Of a DNA stretch of 64,000 nt, positions 8,393 to 17,103 are shown in pieces; position 1 is the stretch's first letter; each line of letters begins with the position of its first letter. Source of the DNA: Flavobacteriaceae bacterium GF1. Lineage in GTDB: Bacteria; Bacteroidota; Bacteroidia; Flavobacteriales; Flavobacteriaceae. Both the position numbers and the translations under genes were made by a program. Under the pieces are notes generated by a model, which made no database searches, had not been told where the DNA came from, and worked only from the letters and a program-made list of their open reading frames with translations. The stretch is from positions 1 through 64,000 of the forward strand of contig WNKP01000012.1 of the NCBI GenBank assembly GCA_009797885.1, in the 5' to 3' direction.

Positions 8393-11217
8393 GAATACAA
8401 ATTATAGAATTCATCTTCCTTTAGACTGTCTATAAACAAGATACTTTCCCCCGTACTCTTCATCTCTGGCCCCAAGTTCTTGTTCACATTGGGAAACTTG
8501 TTGAAAGAGAAAACTGGCTGTTTTATGGCATAGCCTTCCAAATGTGGATTAAAATCAAAATCCTTGACCTTTTTTTCGCCCAACATGACTTTGGTGGCAT
8601 AATTAACATAGGGTTCCCCATAGGCTTTGGCAATAAAAGGGACCGTTCTGGATGCCCGTGGATTGGCTTCAATGATATATACGGTATCATCCTTGATCGC
8701 AAACTGAATATTGATCAAACCTACGGTATTTAATGCCAATGCTATTTTCTTGGTATGGTCGCGTATCTGTTGAATAACAAATTCCCCTAAGTTGAATGGA
8801 GGGAGGGTGGCATTGGAATCACCTGAGTGGATACCGCAGGGTTCTATATGTTCCATAATCCCAATAATATAAATATCCTCTCCATCACAAATCGCATCTG
8901 CTTCAGCTTCAATAGCACCATCCAAATAGTGGTCCAACAGCAGTTTATTGTTTGGGATTTTGCGTAATAGGTCCACAACGTGGGCCTCCAAATCGTCTTT
9001 ATTGATTACAATTTTCATGCCCTGACCACCTAAGACATAAGAAGGACGTACCAGTAAAGGGAACCCTAACTCATCGGCAAGTGCCAAAGCTTCATCGGCA
9101 GTTTCGGCCGTACCGAATCTGGGGTAGGGAATATCGTTTTTCTTCAACAATGTGGAAAAGCTTCCCCTATCCTCAGCCAAATCGAGGGACTTAAAGCTGG
9201 TTCCAATAATATTGATTCCATACTTATCCAGCTTTTCGGCCAATTTAAGTGCTGTTTGTCCGCCCAATTGCACAATGACCCCCTCTGGCTTTTCATGAAG
9301 GATGATGTCATAGATATGCTCCCAAAAAACAGGTTCAAAGTAAAGCTTGTCCGCCGTATCAAAATCGGTGGATACGGTTTCCGGATTACAATTGATCATT
9401 ATGGTTTCATAACCACATTCCGCTGCCGCCAATACTCCATGCACACAGCAGTAATCGAACTCAATACCCTGTCCGATCCTATTTGGACCCGATCCCAATA
9501 CAACAATCTTTTTACGATCGGTAACTTCGCTATCGTTTGCTACATAACGTTCGCCATCGGCAGTTTCGATTTCTTCCTCAAAAGTGGAGTAATAATATGG
9601 GGTCAACGCCTTAAATTCCGCCGCACAGGTATCCACCAGTTTGTACACCCTATTGATTTTGAGCTCCATCCGTTTTTTGTGCACTTCACTTTCATAGCAG
9701 TCCAGCATATGGGCAATCTGGCGATCGGCAAATCCTTTTTGTTTGGCTTCCAATAACAATTCCCTGGAAAGGGTGGCTATGGTATATTTTGAAATTTCCT
9801 GCTCTAAATAATGGAGTTCTTCATATTGTTTCAAGAACCACATATCAATCTTGGTGATATCGTGTATCCGCTGCAAGGGTACGCCCAATTGTATGGCATC
9901 ATATATTACAAAGACCCGGTCCCAACTGGGGACGGTCAATTTTTGGATAATGGTCTCGTAATCCTTGTAGCCCTTGCCATCTGCACCAAGTCCATTTCTT
10001 TTGATTTCAAGGGATTGCGTGGCCTTGTGCAATGCTTCCTGGAAGGAACGCCCAATGCCCATGACCTCACCAACGGATTTCATTTGTAGGCCCAGGGTCC
10101 TATCCGACCCTTCGAACTTATCAAAATTCCAACGGGGAATTTTTACAATGACATAATCCAATGTCGGCTCAAATAGGGCGGATGTGGATTTTGTAATCTG
10201 ATTGCTCAATTCATCCAAAGAGTAGCCAATGGCCAGTTTGGCGGCAATCTTGGCAATAGGATATCCCGTGGCTTTGGATGCCAAGGCGGAAGATCTGGAA
10301 ACCCTGGGGTTGATTTCAATGGCAATGATATCCTCTTTTTCGTCCGGGCTTACCGCAAACTGCACGTTGCACCCACCGGCAAAATCCCCGATGCTGCGCA
10401 TCATATGGATAGCCATGTCCCGCATACGCTGAAAAGTCCTATCCGATAATGTCATGGCCGGGGCCACAGTGATGGAATCACCGGTATGGATACCCATGGG
10501 ATCCATATTTTCAATGGTACAGATAATGACAACATTATCGTTTTTATCCCGAAGCAGTTCCAACTCGTATTCCTTCCAGCCCATCAGGGCCTTATCAATC
10601 ATTACCTCATGGATGGGGGATACTTCCAGGGCGTGGCTCAATTGATTGTCAAACTTTTTGGGATCGTACACAATGGATGCCCCTGCGCCGCCCAATGTAA
10701 ACGAGGCCCGTATAACCAAAGGAAAACCAAACTCCTGTGCGATTTCCTTACCCTTTAGAAATGAGGTCGCAGAAGCTTGGGGAGGCATTCCAATACCAAT
10801 TTTCAACATCAATTCGCGGAACTTTTCCCGGTCTTCCGTGATGTTGATGGCATCTATGTCCACCCCTATGATTTCCACTCCAAAATCTTCCCAAATACCT
10901 TTTTCATCCGCTTCAATACATAGATTTAAAGCGGTTTGTCCTCCCATTGTAGGTAACACGGCATCAATCTGCGGATGTTTTTTGAGAATCTCAATAATCG
11001 ATTTTGTATTTAACGGCTTTAAATAAACATGGTCGGCCATTGAGGGATCCGTCATTATGGTGGCCGGATTGCTATTGATCAAAATGGTTTCAATACCATC
11101 TTCCCGTAAGGAACGTAAGGCCTGCGAGCCTGAATAGTCAAATTCACATGCTTGACCAATGATAATGGGTCCTGAACCAATAATTAAAATTGATTTTAAG
11201 TCGTCTCTTTTAGGCAT
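8365..11217 (-). CDS. carB: Carbamoyl-phosphate synthase large subunit
   Basis: This protein forms carbamoyl phosphate from ammonia (delivered by the CarA glutaminase), bicarbonate and two ATP, for pyrimidine and arginine synthesis. At 950 residues it has the two homologous ATP-grasp halves: the first begins LIIGSGPIIIGQACEFDYSG, the second (~560) VVLGSGPNRIGQGIEFDYC. Both ATP-grasp regions carry NPR loops (EINPRVSRSSAL and EANPRASRTVPF). It ends shortly after LGPEMKSTGE, so the ~130-residue C-terminal MGS-like allosteric domain of the E. coli enzyme is absent. That fits the shorter CarB usual in this phylum as I know it. carA is not in the window. Confidence 0.97.
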   Translation of the reverse strand: MPKRDDLKSILIIGSGPIIIGQACEFDYSGSQALRSLREDGIETILINSNPATIMTDPSMADHVYLKPLNTKSIIEILKKHPQIDAVLPTMGGQTALNLCIEADEKGIWEDFGVEIIGVDIDAINITEDREKFRELMLKIGIGMPPQASATSFLKGKEIAQEFGFPLVIRASFTLGGAGASIVYDPKKFDNQLSHALEVSPIHEVMIDKALMGWKEYELELLRDKNDNVVIICTIENMDPMGIHTGDSITVAPAMTLSDRTFQRMRDMAIHMMRSIGDFAGGCNVQFAVSPDEKEDIIAIEINPRVSRSSALASKATGYPIAKIAAKLAIGYSLDELSNQITKSTSALFEPTLDYVIVKIPRWNFDKFEGSDRTLGLQMKSVGEVMGIGRSFQEALHKATQSLEIKRNGLGADGKGYKDYETIIQKLTVPSWDRVFVIYDAIQLGVPLQRIHDITKIDMWFLKQYEELHYLEQEISKYTIATLSRELLLEAKQKGFADRQIAHMLDCYESEVHKKRMELKINRVYKLVDTCAAEFKALTPYYYSTFEEEIETADGERYVANDSEVTDRKKIVVLGSGPNRIGQGIEFDYCCVHGVLAAAECGYETIMINCNPETVSTDFDTADKLYFEPVFWEHIYDIILHEKPEGVIVQLGGQTALKLAEKLDKYGINIIGTSFKSLDLAEDRGSFSTLLKKNDIPYPRFGTAETADEALALADELGFPLLVRPSYVLGGQGMKIVINKDDLEAHVVDLLRKIPNNKLLLDHYLDGAIEAEADAICDGEDIYIIGIMEHIEPCGIHSGDSNATLPPFNLGEFVIQQIRDHTKKIALALNTVGLINIQFAIKDDTVYIIEANPRASRTVPFIAKAYGEPYVNYATKVMLGEKKVKDFDFNPHLEGYAIKQPVFSFNKFPNVNKNLGPEMKSTGESILFIDSLKEDEFYNLYSRRKMYLSK

Positions 11218-11256
11218 TCTTCGTGTTGCTTTTACTTCAATCGTTAAAAATAGGTC

Positions 11257-11289
11257 AAAAAAAAGGTGCTGATTTTAAATACAGCACCT
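11257..11289 (-). terminator. Rho-independent terminator of rpmH
   Basis: Read on the minus strand, AGGTGCTG (11289-11282) and CAGCACCT (11271-11264) form a perfect 8-bp stem around a 10-base loop, followed by a run of eight T (11264-11257). It lies between rpmH and the start of carB, so it separates the two transcripts. Confidence 0.88.
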
Positions 11290-11317
11290 ATTAATTAACG
11301 AGTTATCGACAGTCCAT

Positions 11318-11476
11318 CTATTTTTTGTGTCTTGGTTCAGATGAAACTGTTAATTTTTTTCTTCCCTTGGCCCTTCTCCTCGCAAGAACCTTCCTGCCAC
11401 TGGCAGTAGCCATGCGCTCTCTAAAACCATGTTTGTTTCTTCTTTTCCTCTTGGATGGCTGAAATGTTCTTTTCAT
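11318..11476 (-). CDS. rpmH: 50S ribosomal protein L34
   Basis: This 52-residue, very basic protein begins [20 protein letters not shown] and continues [20 protein letters not shown], the invariant L34 signature. It is a structural protein of the large ribosomal subunit near the exit tunnel. The C terminus has a short extension ([10 protein letters not shown]) beyond the common core. It is monocistronic here, with its own promoter upstream and a strong terminator downstream. The usual neighbour rnpA is not adjacent on this strand; carB lies downstream instead. Confidence 0.98.
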   Translation of the reverse strand: MKRTFQPSKRKRRNKHGFRERMATASGRKVLARRRAKGRKKLTVSSEPRHKK

Positions 11477-11523
11477 AGTTAAAGGTATTTATAAAGACCA
11501 AAAGGCCCTGAAAATTCTGGGCG

Positions 11524-11553
11524 CAAATATACAAAGAGTTTTTACTTTGACAA
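11524..11553 (-). promoter_or_regulatory. rpmH promoter
   Basis: On the minus strand TTG (11553-11551) is followed after 19 bp by TATATTTG (11531-11524), an excellent match to the Bacteroidota TTG-N19-TAnnTTTG promoter. The start codon of rpmH is 48 bases downstream. Confidence 0.8.
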
Positions 11554-11585
11554 GCGTGTAAAAAAAATGTTTCAACTCTTTTTGT

Positions 11586-11593
11586 TACTTTTG
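11586..11593 (+). promoter_or_regulatory. -7 element for the TPR gene at 11642
   Basis: TACTTTTG matches TAnnTTTG and lies 48 bases ahead of the ATG at 11642. It is back to back with the rpmH promoter. No good -33 TTG at the right spacing was found. Confidence 0.5.
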
Positions 11594-11641
11594 CCTACTT
11601 CAAGAATCTTTCGTTCAAATCCACAAAATTAGAACCTAAAA

Positions 11642-12184
11642 ATGTTCCATAAGAATATAAAATTGGTGATTGCCGTATTGATCAACGCGTATGCCGTGTA
11701 TCAATTTGTTGAAGGGTATATAGGTAATGGAATATTCCTGATACTGCTCTCCTTAATCTTTATTTTTTTGTATTTCAGGAATGAAATCATTCTTTTGGCG
11801 TTCCTACGAATGCGAAAACAGGATATGGAAGGCACCGAAAAATGGTTGTCAAAAATTAAGAACCCAGAAGCGGCCCTGGTGAAGAAACAACAGGGTTACT
11901 ATAATTATCTGCATGGCATTATTTACTCACAAAAAAACCTGACCCAAGCTGAAAAATACTTTAGAAAGGCTTTGCGATTGGGGTTGAACATGGGCTATGA
12001 TGAGGCCATGGCCAAAATGAGCTTGGCGGGTATTGCCATGCAAAAGGGAAGAAAACGGGAAGCCACCACTTTGCTGCAAGAAGCCAAGAAACTTGATAAG
12101 AATGGTATGTTGACGGATCAGCTCAAAATGATGCAGCAGCAGCTGAAAAAGGGTCCGCAGCAGGTACGGACGCGATATCGCTAG
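11642..12184 (+). CDS. Membrane-anchored tetratricopeptide-like protein
   Basis: This 180-residue protein has two hydrophobic N-terminal segments (about residues 6-20 and 27-47). They are followed by a cytoplasmic helical domain with TPR character: YYNYLHGIIYSQKNLTQAEKYFRKALRLGL, then AMAKMSLAGIAMQKGRKREATTLLQEAKKLDKNG. It is probably a protein-protein interaction scaffold at the inner membrane. The function is unknown. It has its own probable promoter and ends 3 bp before the convergent transglycosylase gene. Confidence 0.65.
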   Translation: MFHKNIKLVIAVLINAYAVYQFVEGYIGNGIFLILLSLIFIFLYFRNEIILLAFLRMRKQDMEGTEKWLSKIKNPEAALVKKQQGYYNYLHGIIYSQKNLTQAEKYFRKALRLGLNMGYDEAMAKMSLAGIAMQKGRKREATTLLQEAKKLDKNGMLTDQLKMMQQQLKKGPQQVRTRYR

Positions 12185-12187
12185 CCC

Positions 12188-13138
12188 TTATTTTGCAACA
12201 CTGTAATAGCCTTTTTTCGGAATTTCAATCACATATTTCTTTCGGGAAGCATTGTTTAAATGGGGTTCCCTTAGCCATGGATTGTGCCGTTTTAGAATCT
12301 TGTAGTTGATTTCATAAAGTTTGGCAAAATCGGCCCAACTCTTTACTACGGTATCCACTTCAACGGTGAAGGTAGGGACCATTTCATAAAGATCTTCCTT
12401 CTCCAGTTCAAATCCATATTTTTTAGGATGGGACAGTATTTCCTTGATGGCCAAAATCCGAAATACATAGCGTCCTGTTTCCTGGCCAAGGAGCAAATCA
12501 TAATAATCATCCACTTTTTGGATTCCCATATATTTTTGAATTCCGGCCGGACCTGCATTGTAGGCCGCCGCCGTTAAGGTCCATGTTCCAAACCTTTCCT
12601 TCCATTTATTGAGGTATTCACAAGCCGCCTGGGTGGATTTTCTAACATGATACCTTTCGTCCACATTGGCATTGACCTCTAAACCGTATTCCCTTCCGGT
12701 GGCCTTCATAAAATGCCATAGCCCGGAGGCTCCGGCGGGAGATGGCACATCCAACAATCCACTTTCGGCAACCGCCAAATACTTAAAATCGTCCGGTATG
12801 CCATTTTTGGCAAGGATAGGCTCAATAATGGGGAAATACTTATTGGCCCGTTTCATTAGAAGAACTGCATTGGATTGCCAGTAGGTATTGACCAAAAATT
12901 CACGATCTACCCGTTCCATAATTTCAGGATCTTCCAAAGGGACGGGTTCTCCCGCAAAATTAAGATCGGACGGAATGGCAATAGCGGTTATTTGGTAACT
13001 ATCGGCCACATTTTTATCGATACTTACCTCTTTTTCCATTGTCTTGGGCTCTTCGGTCTGCAGTTGTACCGCATAAATCAAACTTGCCAAAACGAACAAA
13101 AACCCAATTCCCGCCAAAATGTTCTTAAGATGTTTCAT
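12188..13138 (-). CDS. Membrane-bound lytic transglycosylase (MltD-like)
   Basis: The start chosen at 13138 gives MKHLKNILAGIGFLFVLASLIYA, a clean signal/anchor sequence of a 316-residue protein, with GGGGA just upstream. Starting at 13186 would add a 16-residue leader overlapping the previous gene's stop. The SLT domain (~95-240) has the catalytic Glu in YLAVAESGLLDVPSPAGASGLWHFM and the family motifs AAAYNAGPAGIQKYM and YVFRILAIKEIL. The C-terminal ~45 residues (LYEINYKILKRHNPWL, KKYVIEIP) look like a LysM-type peptidoglycan-binding module. It cleaves peptidoglycan glycan strands. It lies 44 bp downstream of the alpha/beta hydrolase gene on the same strand. Confidence 0.9.
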   Translation of the reverse strand: MKHLKNILAGIGFLFVLASLIYAVQLQTEEPKTMEKEVSIDKNVADSYQITAIAIPSDLNFAGEPVPLEDPEIMERVDREFLVNTYWQSNAVLLMKRANKYFPIIEPILAKNGIPDDFKYLAVAESGLLDVPSPAGASGLWHFMKATGREYGLEVNANVDERYHVRKSTQAACEYLNKWKERFGTWTLTAAAYNAGPAGIQKYMGIQKVDDYYDLLLGQETGRYVFRILAIKEILSHPKKYGFELEKEDLYEMVPTFTVEVDTVVKSWADFAKLYEINYKILKRHNPWLREPHLNNASRKKYVIEIPKKGYYSVAK

Positions 13139-13182
13139 TGATCCCCGAATTTTAAGGCAAGATACCATTAAAATCATTCCCG

Positions 13183-13848
13183 TCATTCCAAAATAAGTCG
13201 GGGAAGGTTTTCATTGAACCATTTTGCCCGATGCAAAATCATGGTGTGTGTACCATTTTTTACGGTGATGCAATTTTTTATGTGCGCAATGGGGAAAACG
13301 GCATCTTTTTCTCCATGAATGTGCACCAGATTTTTGGGAAACTGCGTTTGTTCCCAGTTAACAATGGCATCTATGGACCAATCTATATAGTCTTTATCCC
13401 TTACGCCCAAGTATTGTTCATAAAGCTCAAGTCTTTTGGTCACCGTTTCACCAAAGGCATATTTGGCCAGAAGTTCAACATTATTGACCAATCCGGTTGG
13501 CAATAGCTTATGGATCTTGGTGTATTTCGCAAATAGCATCCGTTTGGGAAGTTCATGCTTTGTCTTGACACAGGAAACAGCAATCACTTTTTTGGTTTCC
13601 ATGTGCCGGGCCATCTCCTGGACCAACATGCCTCCAAAGGAAACCCCAAGCAAAACGGGTTTTGGGTGTTTGATTTTTTTGCACATTTCCCGCGCATATT
13701 CCGAGAGGGAAATTCCCTTTTTTGGTGGAAACCAATCCAATCTATGCAATTCAAAAAGAAAACCATCCAATTTTAGGCCATCAAAAATGGCCGGACTGGC
13801 AGCCATACCGGGCATGAGGTAGATATGTATTTTTGAGGTATCCAACAA
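13183..13848 (-). CDS. Alpha/beta hydrolase
   Basis: This 221-residue cytoplasmic protein has the nucleophile elbow GVSFGG (VLLGVSFGGMLVQEMA, residues ~70-85). A late acid/histidine region follows (IHGEKDAVFPIAHIKN, then GTHTMILHRA). It is short for the fold, so it has a minimal cap. The substrate is unknown; esterase or thioesterase roles are possible. It is upstream of the lytic transglycosylase on the same strand, so the two may be co-transcribed. Confidence 0.8.
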   Translation of the reverse strand: MLDTSKIHIYLMPGMAASPAIFDGLKLDGFLFELHRLDWFPPKKGISLSEYAREMCKKIKHPKPVLLGVSFGGMLVQEMARHMETKKVIAVSCVKTKHELPKRMLFAKYTKIHKLLPTGLVNNVELLAKYAFGETVTKRLELYEQYLGVRDKDYIDWSIDAIVNWEQTQFPKNLVHIHGEKDAVFPIAHIKNCITVKNGTHTMILHRAKWFNENLPRLILE

Positions 13849-13891
13849 TTGCAGGGCTCTTATTTTGCTAGGAAATTAGGGATTTTTTAAC

Positions 13892-13899
13892 TATCTTTG
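13892..13899 (+). promoter_or_regulatory. -7 element upstream of the small acetyltransferase gene
   Basis: TATCTTTG fits TAnnTTTG, with TTG at 13865-13867 (24-bp spacer). It would give a leader of about 110 bases for the gene at 14015. The leader contains two short dyads, GACAG-AAA-CTGTC (13934-13946) and AATAGC...GCTATT (13956-13977). Confidence 0.45.
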
Positions 13900-14014
13900 C
13901 CTCCCGTTTATGTATAACCACACACATTTCATAGACAGAAACTGTCACCAAACCTAATAGCGTAACGTTTTGCTATTGCTTTATGGTATGGTGGCCTCAT
14001 TAAACCATAACTAT

Positions 14015-14308
14015 ATGAGAGAAATGGAAATCAAAGACAACAGTTTCCTTCGTCAGTTCGAGACTAAAATCAATGGTCATTTGGCAAAGATTGAGTATTC
14101 TTCGCAAGAGCGTAAAGTCTTTTTGACCAAGTTGGTCATCCCTGAGGAAATTAACCAGGAAGGATTTAAAGAAGACTTCATTAAAGAAGTTTTACACCAC
14201 CTACAAGAGCAAAATGTTCGGGTAGTGCCTACGAGCCCACATATTGCTGGTTTTCTTAGAAAAAATAGGCAGTATAAAGAAATGCTTCCCGTAGGAATCC
14301 GTATCTAA
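14015..14308 (+). CDS. Small GNAT-type N-acetyltransferase (Acetyltransf_CG/YidJ-like)
   Basis: From ATG 14015 this is a 97-residue protein (another ATG lies three codons later). The order of elements is NGHLAKIEYS, then KVFLTKLVIPEE, then FIKEVLHHLQEQNVRVVPTSPHIAGFLRKNRQY. It matches the mini-GNAT family that lacks the N-terminal half of the normal fold. In that family the stretch with 'P.CP.v..fi..np.y' closes the acetyl-CoA site; here serine replaces the usual cysteine (TSPHI). The substrate is unknown. A rho-independent terminator follows 25 bp after the stop. Confidence 0.75.
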   Translation: MREMEIKDNSFLRQFETKINGHLAKIEYSSQERKVFLTKLVIPEEINQEGFKEDFIKEVLHHLQEQNVRVVPTSPHIAGFLRKNRQYKEMLPVGIRI

Positions 14309-14332
14309 CCTAAACGTATTTTACAAGAATAT

Positions 14333-14359
14333 ACCCTGTCCATTTCGGCAGGGTTTTTT
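14333..14359 (+). terminator. Rho-independent terminator after the small acetyltransferase
   Basis: ACCCTG (14333-14338) pairs with CAGGGT (14349-14354) around a 10-base loop, followed by TTTTT. The T-run overlaps the stop codon of the convergent mtaB gene. Confidence 0.8.
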
Positions 14360-15686
14360 ATGCCAGAACATGTTCTGAAACAAAGTTGAACCGGACCAAT
14401 CCATCTTCGGCGATTTCGGTCAGTTGCACTTGGTGCAATGTATTGACCAGTTCTGGGTTCCATGGCGCCTTTACCTTTACATAATTCTCCGTAAATCCAT
14501 GGATGTACCCTTCCTTGTTTTCCCCTTCAAACAGAACGGTCCGCACACTTCCCAATTGGCTTTCGTAAAAGGCCCTTCTTTTTTTAACCGATAGTCCCCG
14601 CAACATCTTACTGCGTTTGGCTCGGACCTGTTTGGGAACCACATCTTCCATTTCAGCGGCCAAGGTATTGTCCCGTTCCGAATAGGTGAACACATGCAAA
14701 TAGGAAATATCCAGTTCGTTCAAAAAATGATAGGTTTCCAAAAAGTCCTCATCCGTTTCACCGGGAAAGCCCACAATGACATCTACCCCGATACAGGCAT
14801 GGGGCATTGTTTGTTTGATGCGATTTACCCGATCCACATATAAATTTGATAAATACCGACGGCGCATCAATTTCAAAATCTTATCGCTTCCGCTCTGCAA
14901 TGGAATATGAAAGTGTGGGACAAAACTATTGCTCTGGGCCACAAAATCAATGGTAGCATTCTTCAACAGATTGGGTTCTATGGACGAAATGCGTAACCGA
15001 TGGATTCCCTCTACCCTATCCAACGCCTGCACCAGTTCAAAAAAAGTGTGCTCGTGTTTTTTATTACCGAATTCCCCCTTACCATAATCCCCAATATTTA
15101 CTCCCGTGAGTACAATCTCCTTAATGCCCCGGGAAGCAATTTCACTGGCATTTTGCAATACATTGGCCAAAGAATCGCTTCGAGAAATCCCACGGGCCAG
15201 AGGAATAGTGCAATAAGTGCATTTGTAGTCACACCCATCCTGCACTTTTAAAAAGGCCCTCGTACGATCTCCTATCGCGTAGCTGCCGACATAAAAATCG
15301 GCCTCCTCAATTTCGCAGGAATGCACTTCGCCTTTATCGTTTTTGGATAGGTCGTTCAGGTAATCCGTCAATTTAAATTTTTCGGTTGCCCCTAAAACCA
15401 AATCAACTCCATCAACTGCGGCCAACTCCTCGGGTTTTAACTGGGCATAACAGCCCACAGCAGCCACAAAAGCCTCTGGATTCCCTTTCTGGGCCTGTCT
15501 TACGATGGTTTTAAAACGTTTATCCGCATTCTCGGTGACCGAACAGGTATTGATGACATAGATGTCCGCTTTTTCAGCAAAGTCCACACGGTCAAAACCT
15601 TCATTTTGAAAATTTCGGGCTATGGTCGAGGTTTCTGAGAAATTCAGTTTGCACCCAAGGGTATAAAAGGCCACTTTTTTGTTCAT
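14358..15686 (-). CDS. mtaB: tRNA t6A37 methylthiotransferase MtaB
   Basis: This radical-SAM enzyme converts N6-threonylcarbamoyladenosine at tRNA position 37 to its 2-methylthio form. From the internal start at 15686 it is 442 residues (MNKKVAFYTLGCKLN); the longer frame from 15710 adds eight residues unlike the family. The N-terminal MTTase domain carries Cys residues in TLGCKLN, NTCSV and VGCYAQ for one Fe-S cluster. The radical-SAM cluster motif is CDYKCTYC. The C-terminal TRAM-like region (~375-440) includes GFTENYVKVKAP. The start CKLN rather than CQMN favours MtaB over MiaB. Confidence 0.92.
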   Translation of the reverse strand: MNKKVAFYTLGCKLNFSETSTIARNFQNEGFDRVDFAEKADIYVINTCSVTENADKRFKTIVRQAQKGNPEAFVAAVGCYAQLKPEELAAVDGVDLVLGATEKFKLTDYLNDLSKNDKGEVHSCEIEEADFYVGSYAIGDRTRAFLKVQDGCDYKCTYCTIPLARGISRSDSLANVLQNASEIASRGIKEIVLTGVNIGDYGKGEFGNKKHEHTFFELVQALDRVEGIHRLRISSIEPNLLKNATIDFVAQSNSFVPHFHIPLQSGSDKILKLMRRRYLSNLYVDRVNRIKQTMPHACIGVDVIVGFPGETDEDFLETYHFLNELDISYLHVFTYSERDNTLAAEMEDVVPKQVRAKRSKMLRGLSVKKRRAFYESQLGSVRTVLFEGENKEGYIHGFTENYVKVKAPWNPELVNTLHQVQLTEIAEDGLVRFNFVSEHVLA

Positions 15687-15707
15687 AACCAATTGAAAAT
15701 CGGCCTG

Positions 15708-15715
15708 CAAAGATA
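15708..15715 (-). promoter_or_regulatory. -7 element for mtaB
   Basis: On the minus strand the sequence is TATCTTTG, matching TAnnTTTG, about 21 bases ahead of the ATG at 15686. This supports the shorter MtaB start. Confidence 0.5.
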
Positions 15716-16025
15716 GTTATAAGAGGTTAGATTTTAGAATTCAGATTTAAGAAGTGAACATCTTATGGGAAAATAGTGGCTTAGAATTTTTCTGCCAGCT
15801 TCTCAATCGGTCAATGTTCTTTAGTTGTATGGAGCCCGCTCAAATGTTGTAACGAAAGCATATCGCTACTGATGAAAAATAAAGTTGAAAAATCCATCAT
15901 GGGGTCAAACCTGATACCTTGGAAAAGAACATTAAGGGAAACCTTCCTAAAAAATCTGGGGTGTTTTGTACTCCTCGAAACAAAATTTATGGTTCAACGC
16001 ATTTATGTTTCGTAGGTTTAGCTTG

Positions 16026-16033
16026 TATATTTG
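16026..16033 (+). promoter_or_regulatory. -7 element for the DUF4198/HupE module
   Basis: TATATTTG matches TAnnTTTG and is 18 bases ahead of the ATG at 16052. No convincing TTG at -33 was seen. Confidence 0.5.
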
Positions 16034-16051
16034 GGATAAAAATTTCGATTC

Positions 16052-17101
16052 ATGCGTAAACCCCTATACCTCCTGTTTGCCATTTTAGTATTATGCAGCC
16101 ATGATCTGTATGTAAAAATGGACACCTATTTCCTGCAGCCCAATCAAAAAGCGACGTTGAGCCTGTACAATGGGACTTTTGAAAAGAGCGAAAATATCAT
16201 TGCCCGGGACCGCATGCTGGACGCTTCTGTTATCGCCCAAGGCGAGAGAACATTTATCGAACCAGATCAATGGAAAGATCAAGACAGCACAATTACCCAA
16301 TTAACTTTTAATACGGGTAAAGCAGGAACTTATGTGGCAGGTGTTTCTACGAGGGCAAGGAACATTGAACTCACGGCTGAAAAATTTAACGACTACCTGA
16401 AACACGATGGTGTTTTGGATATGCTCCAACAACGTACCAATGATAGCGTATTGGATCAAGATGCGGTAGAGAGTTATGAAAAACATGTAAAGGCGATTTA
16501 CCAGGTAGGTGATAATCGGACAAATGATTGGGGGACCGTCTTGGACTATCCAATAGAGTTTGTTCCCGTGGAAAATCCTTATGAAAAGTACAGTGGTGAA
16601 AAGTTGGAAGTACAATTGTTGCTGGATGCCAAGCCGTTATCCAACCAACTGGTCTATGCGGACTACCTGAAAAGTTCACACAGTCATACGCACAATACTT
16701 CCAGCCATGAACATGAACACGGTGGGAAAGGACACTCCCACGACCATGAACATTCCGATAGTAATCATAGCCATGCCAACACGTCCGAAACAGCCGAATC
16801 ACATACCCATACCAACGGTCAACAATTACGAACCAATGACCAAGGTATGGTCACAGTAAATCTACCTGAAGATGGCATCTATTATCTAAGGACCATTTAC
16901 ATGACCAGAGTTACTGATAGTGATGAACTTACCCATAAATCCAAATGGGCGACACTTACTTTTGAAGTGAGCCACAAACATGGTCATGATACGCACACCC
17001 ATGATCATGATCACGAGCATGGTTTTCCTACTTGGGTCTATGTTTTAGGCAGTTTTCTTCTCGTAGGAGTGTTATTCCTGATCTTCAGAAAAAAGAACTA
17101 A
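16052..17101 (+). CDS. DUF4198-family exported protein with His-rich metal-binding segments
   Basis: This 349-residue protein has a signal peptide ending near LVLCS, followed by HDLYVKMDTYFLQPNQ. That is the usual start of DUF4198 (NikM-like) proteins associated with nickel/cobalt uptake. Beta-rich halves flank a very His-rich linker (residues ~210-262, HSHTH, HEHEH, HSHDHEH). A second His cluster follows (~322-337, HGHDTHTHDHDHEH), then a C-terminal transmembrane helix and a short basic tail, so the protein is anchored facing the periplasm. It ends 2 bp before the HupE/UreJ gene. The likely role is capture of a divalent metal for that permease. The metal is not determined. Confidence 0.8.
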   Translation: MRKPLYLLFAILVLCSHDLYVKMDTYFLQPNQKATLSLYNGTFEKSENIIARDRMLDASVIAQGERTFIEPDQWKDQDSTITQLTFNTGKAGTYVAGVSTRARNIELTAEKFNDYLKHDGVLDMLQQRTNDSVLDQDAVESYEKHVKAIYQVGDNRTNDWGTVLDYPIEFVPVENPYEKYSGEKLEVQLLLDAKPLSNQLVYADYLKSSHSHTHNTSSHEHEHGGKGHSHDHEHSDSNHSHANTSETAESHTHTNGQQLRTNDQGMVTVNLPEDGIYYLRTIYMTRVTDSDELTHKSKWATLTFEVSHKHGHDTHTHDHDHEHGFPTWVYVLGSFLLVGVLFLIFRKKN

Positions 17102-17103
17102 GG

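Larger units (their letters stand above)
15687..16051. other. Intergenic region between mtaB and the DUF4198 gene
   Basis: These 365 bases contain the two divergent -7 elements listed separately and otherwise no recognisable gene, repeat or RNA. The stretch 15720-16000 shows no long open frame. Confidence 0.5.
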
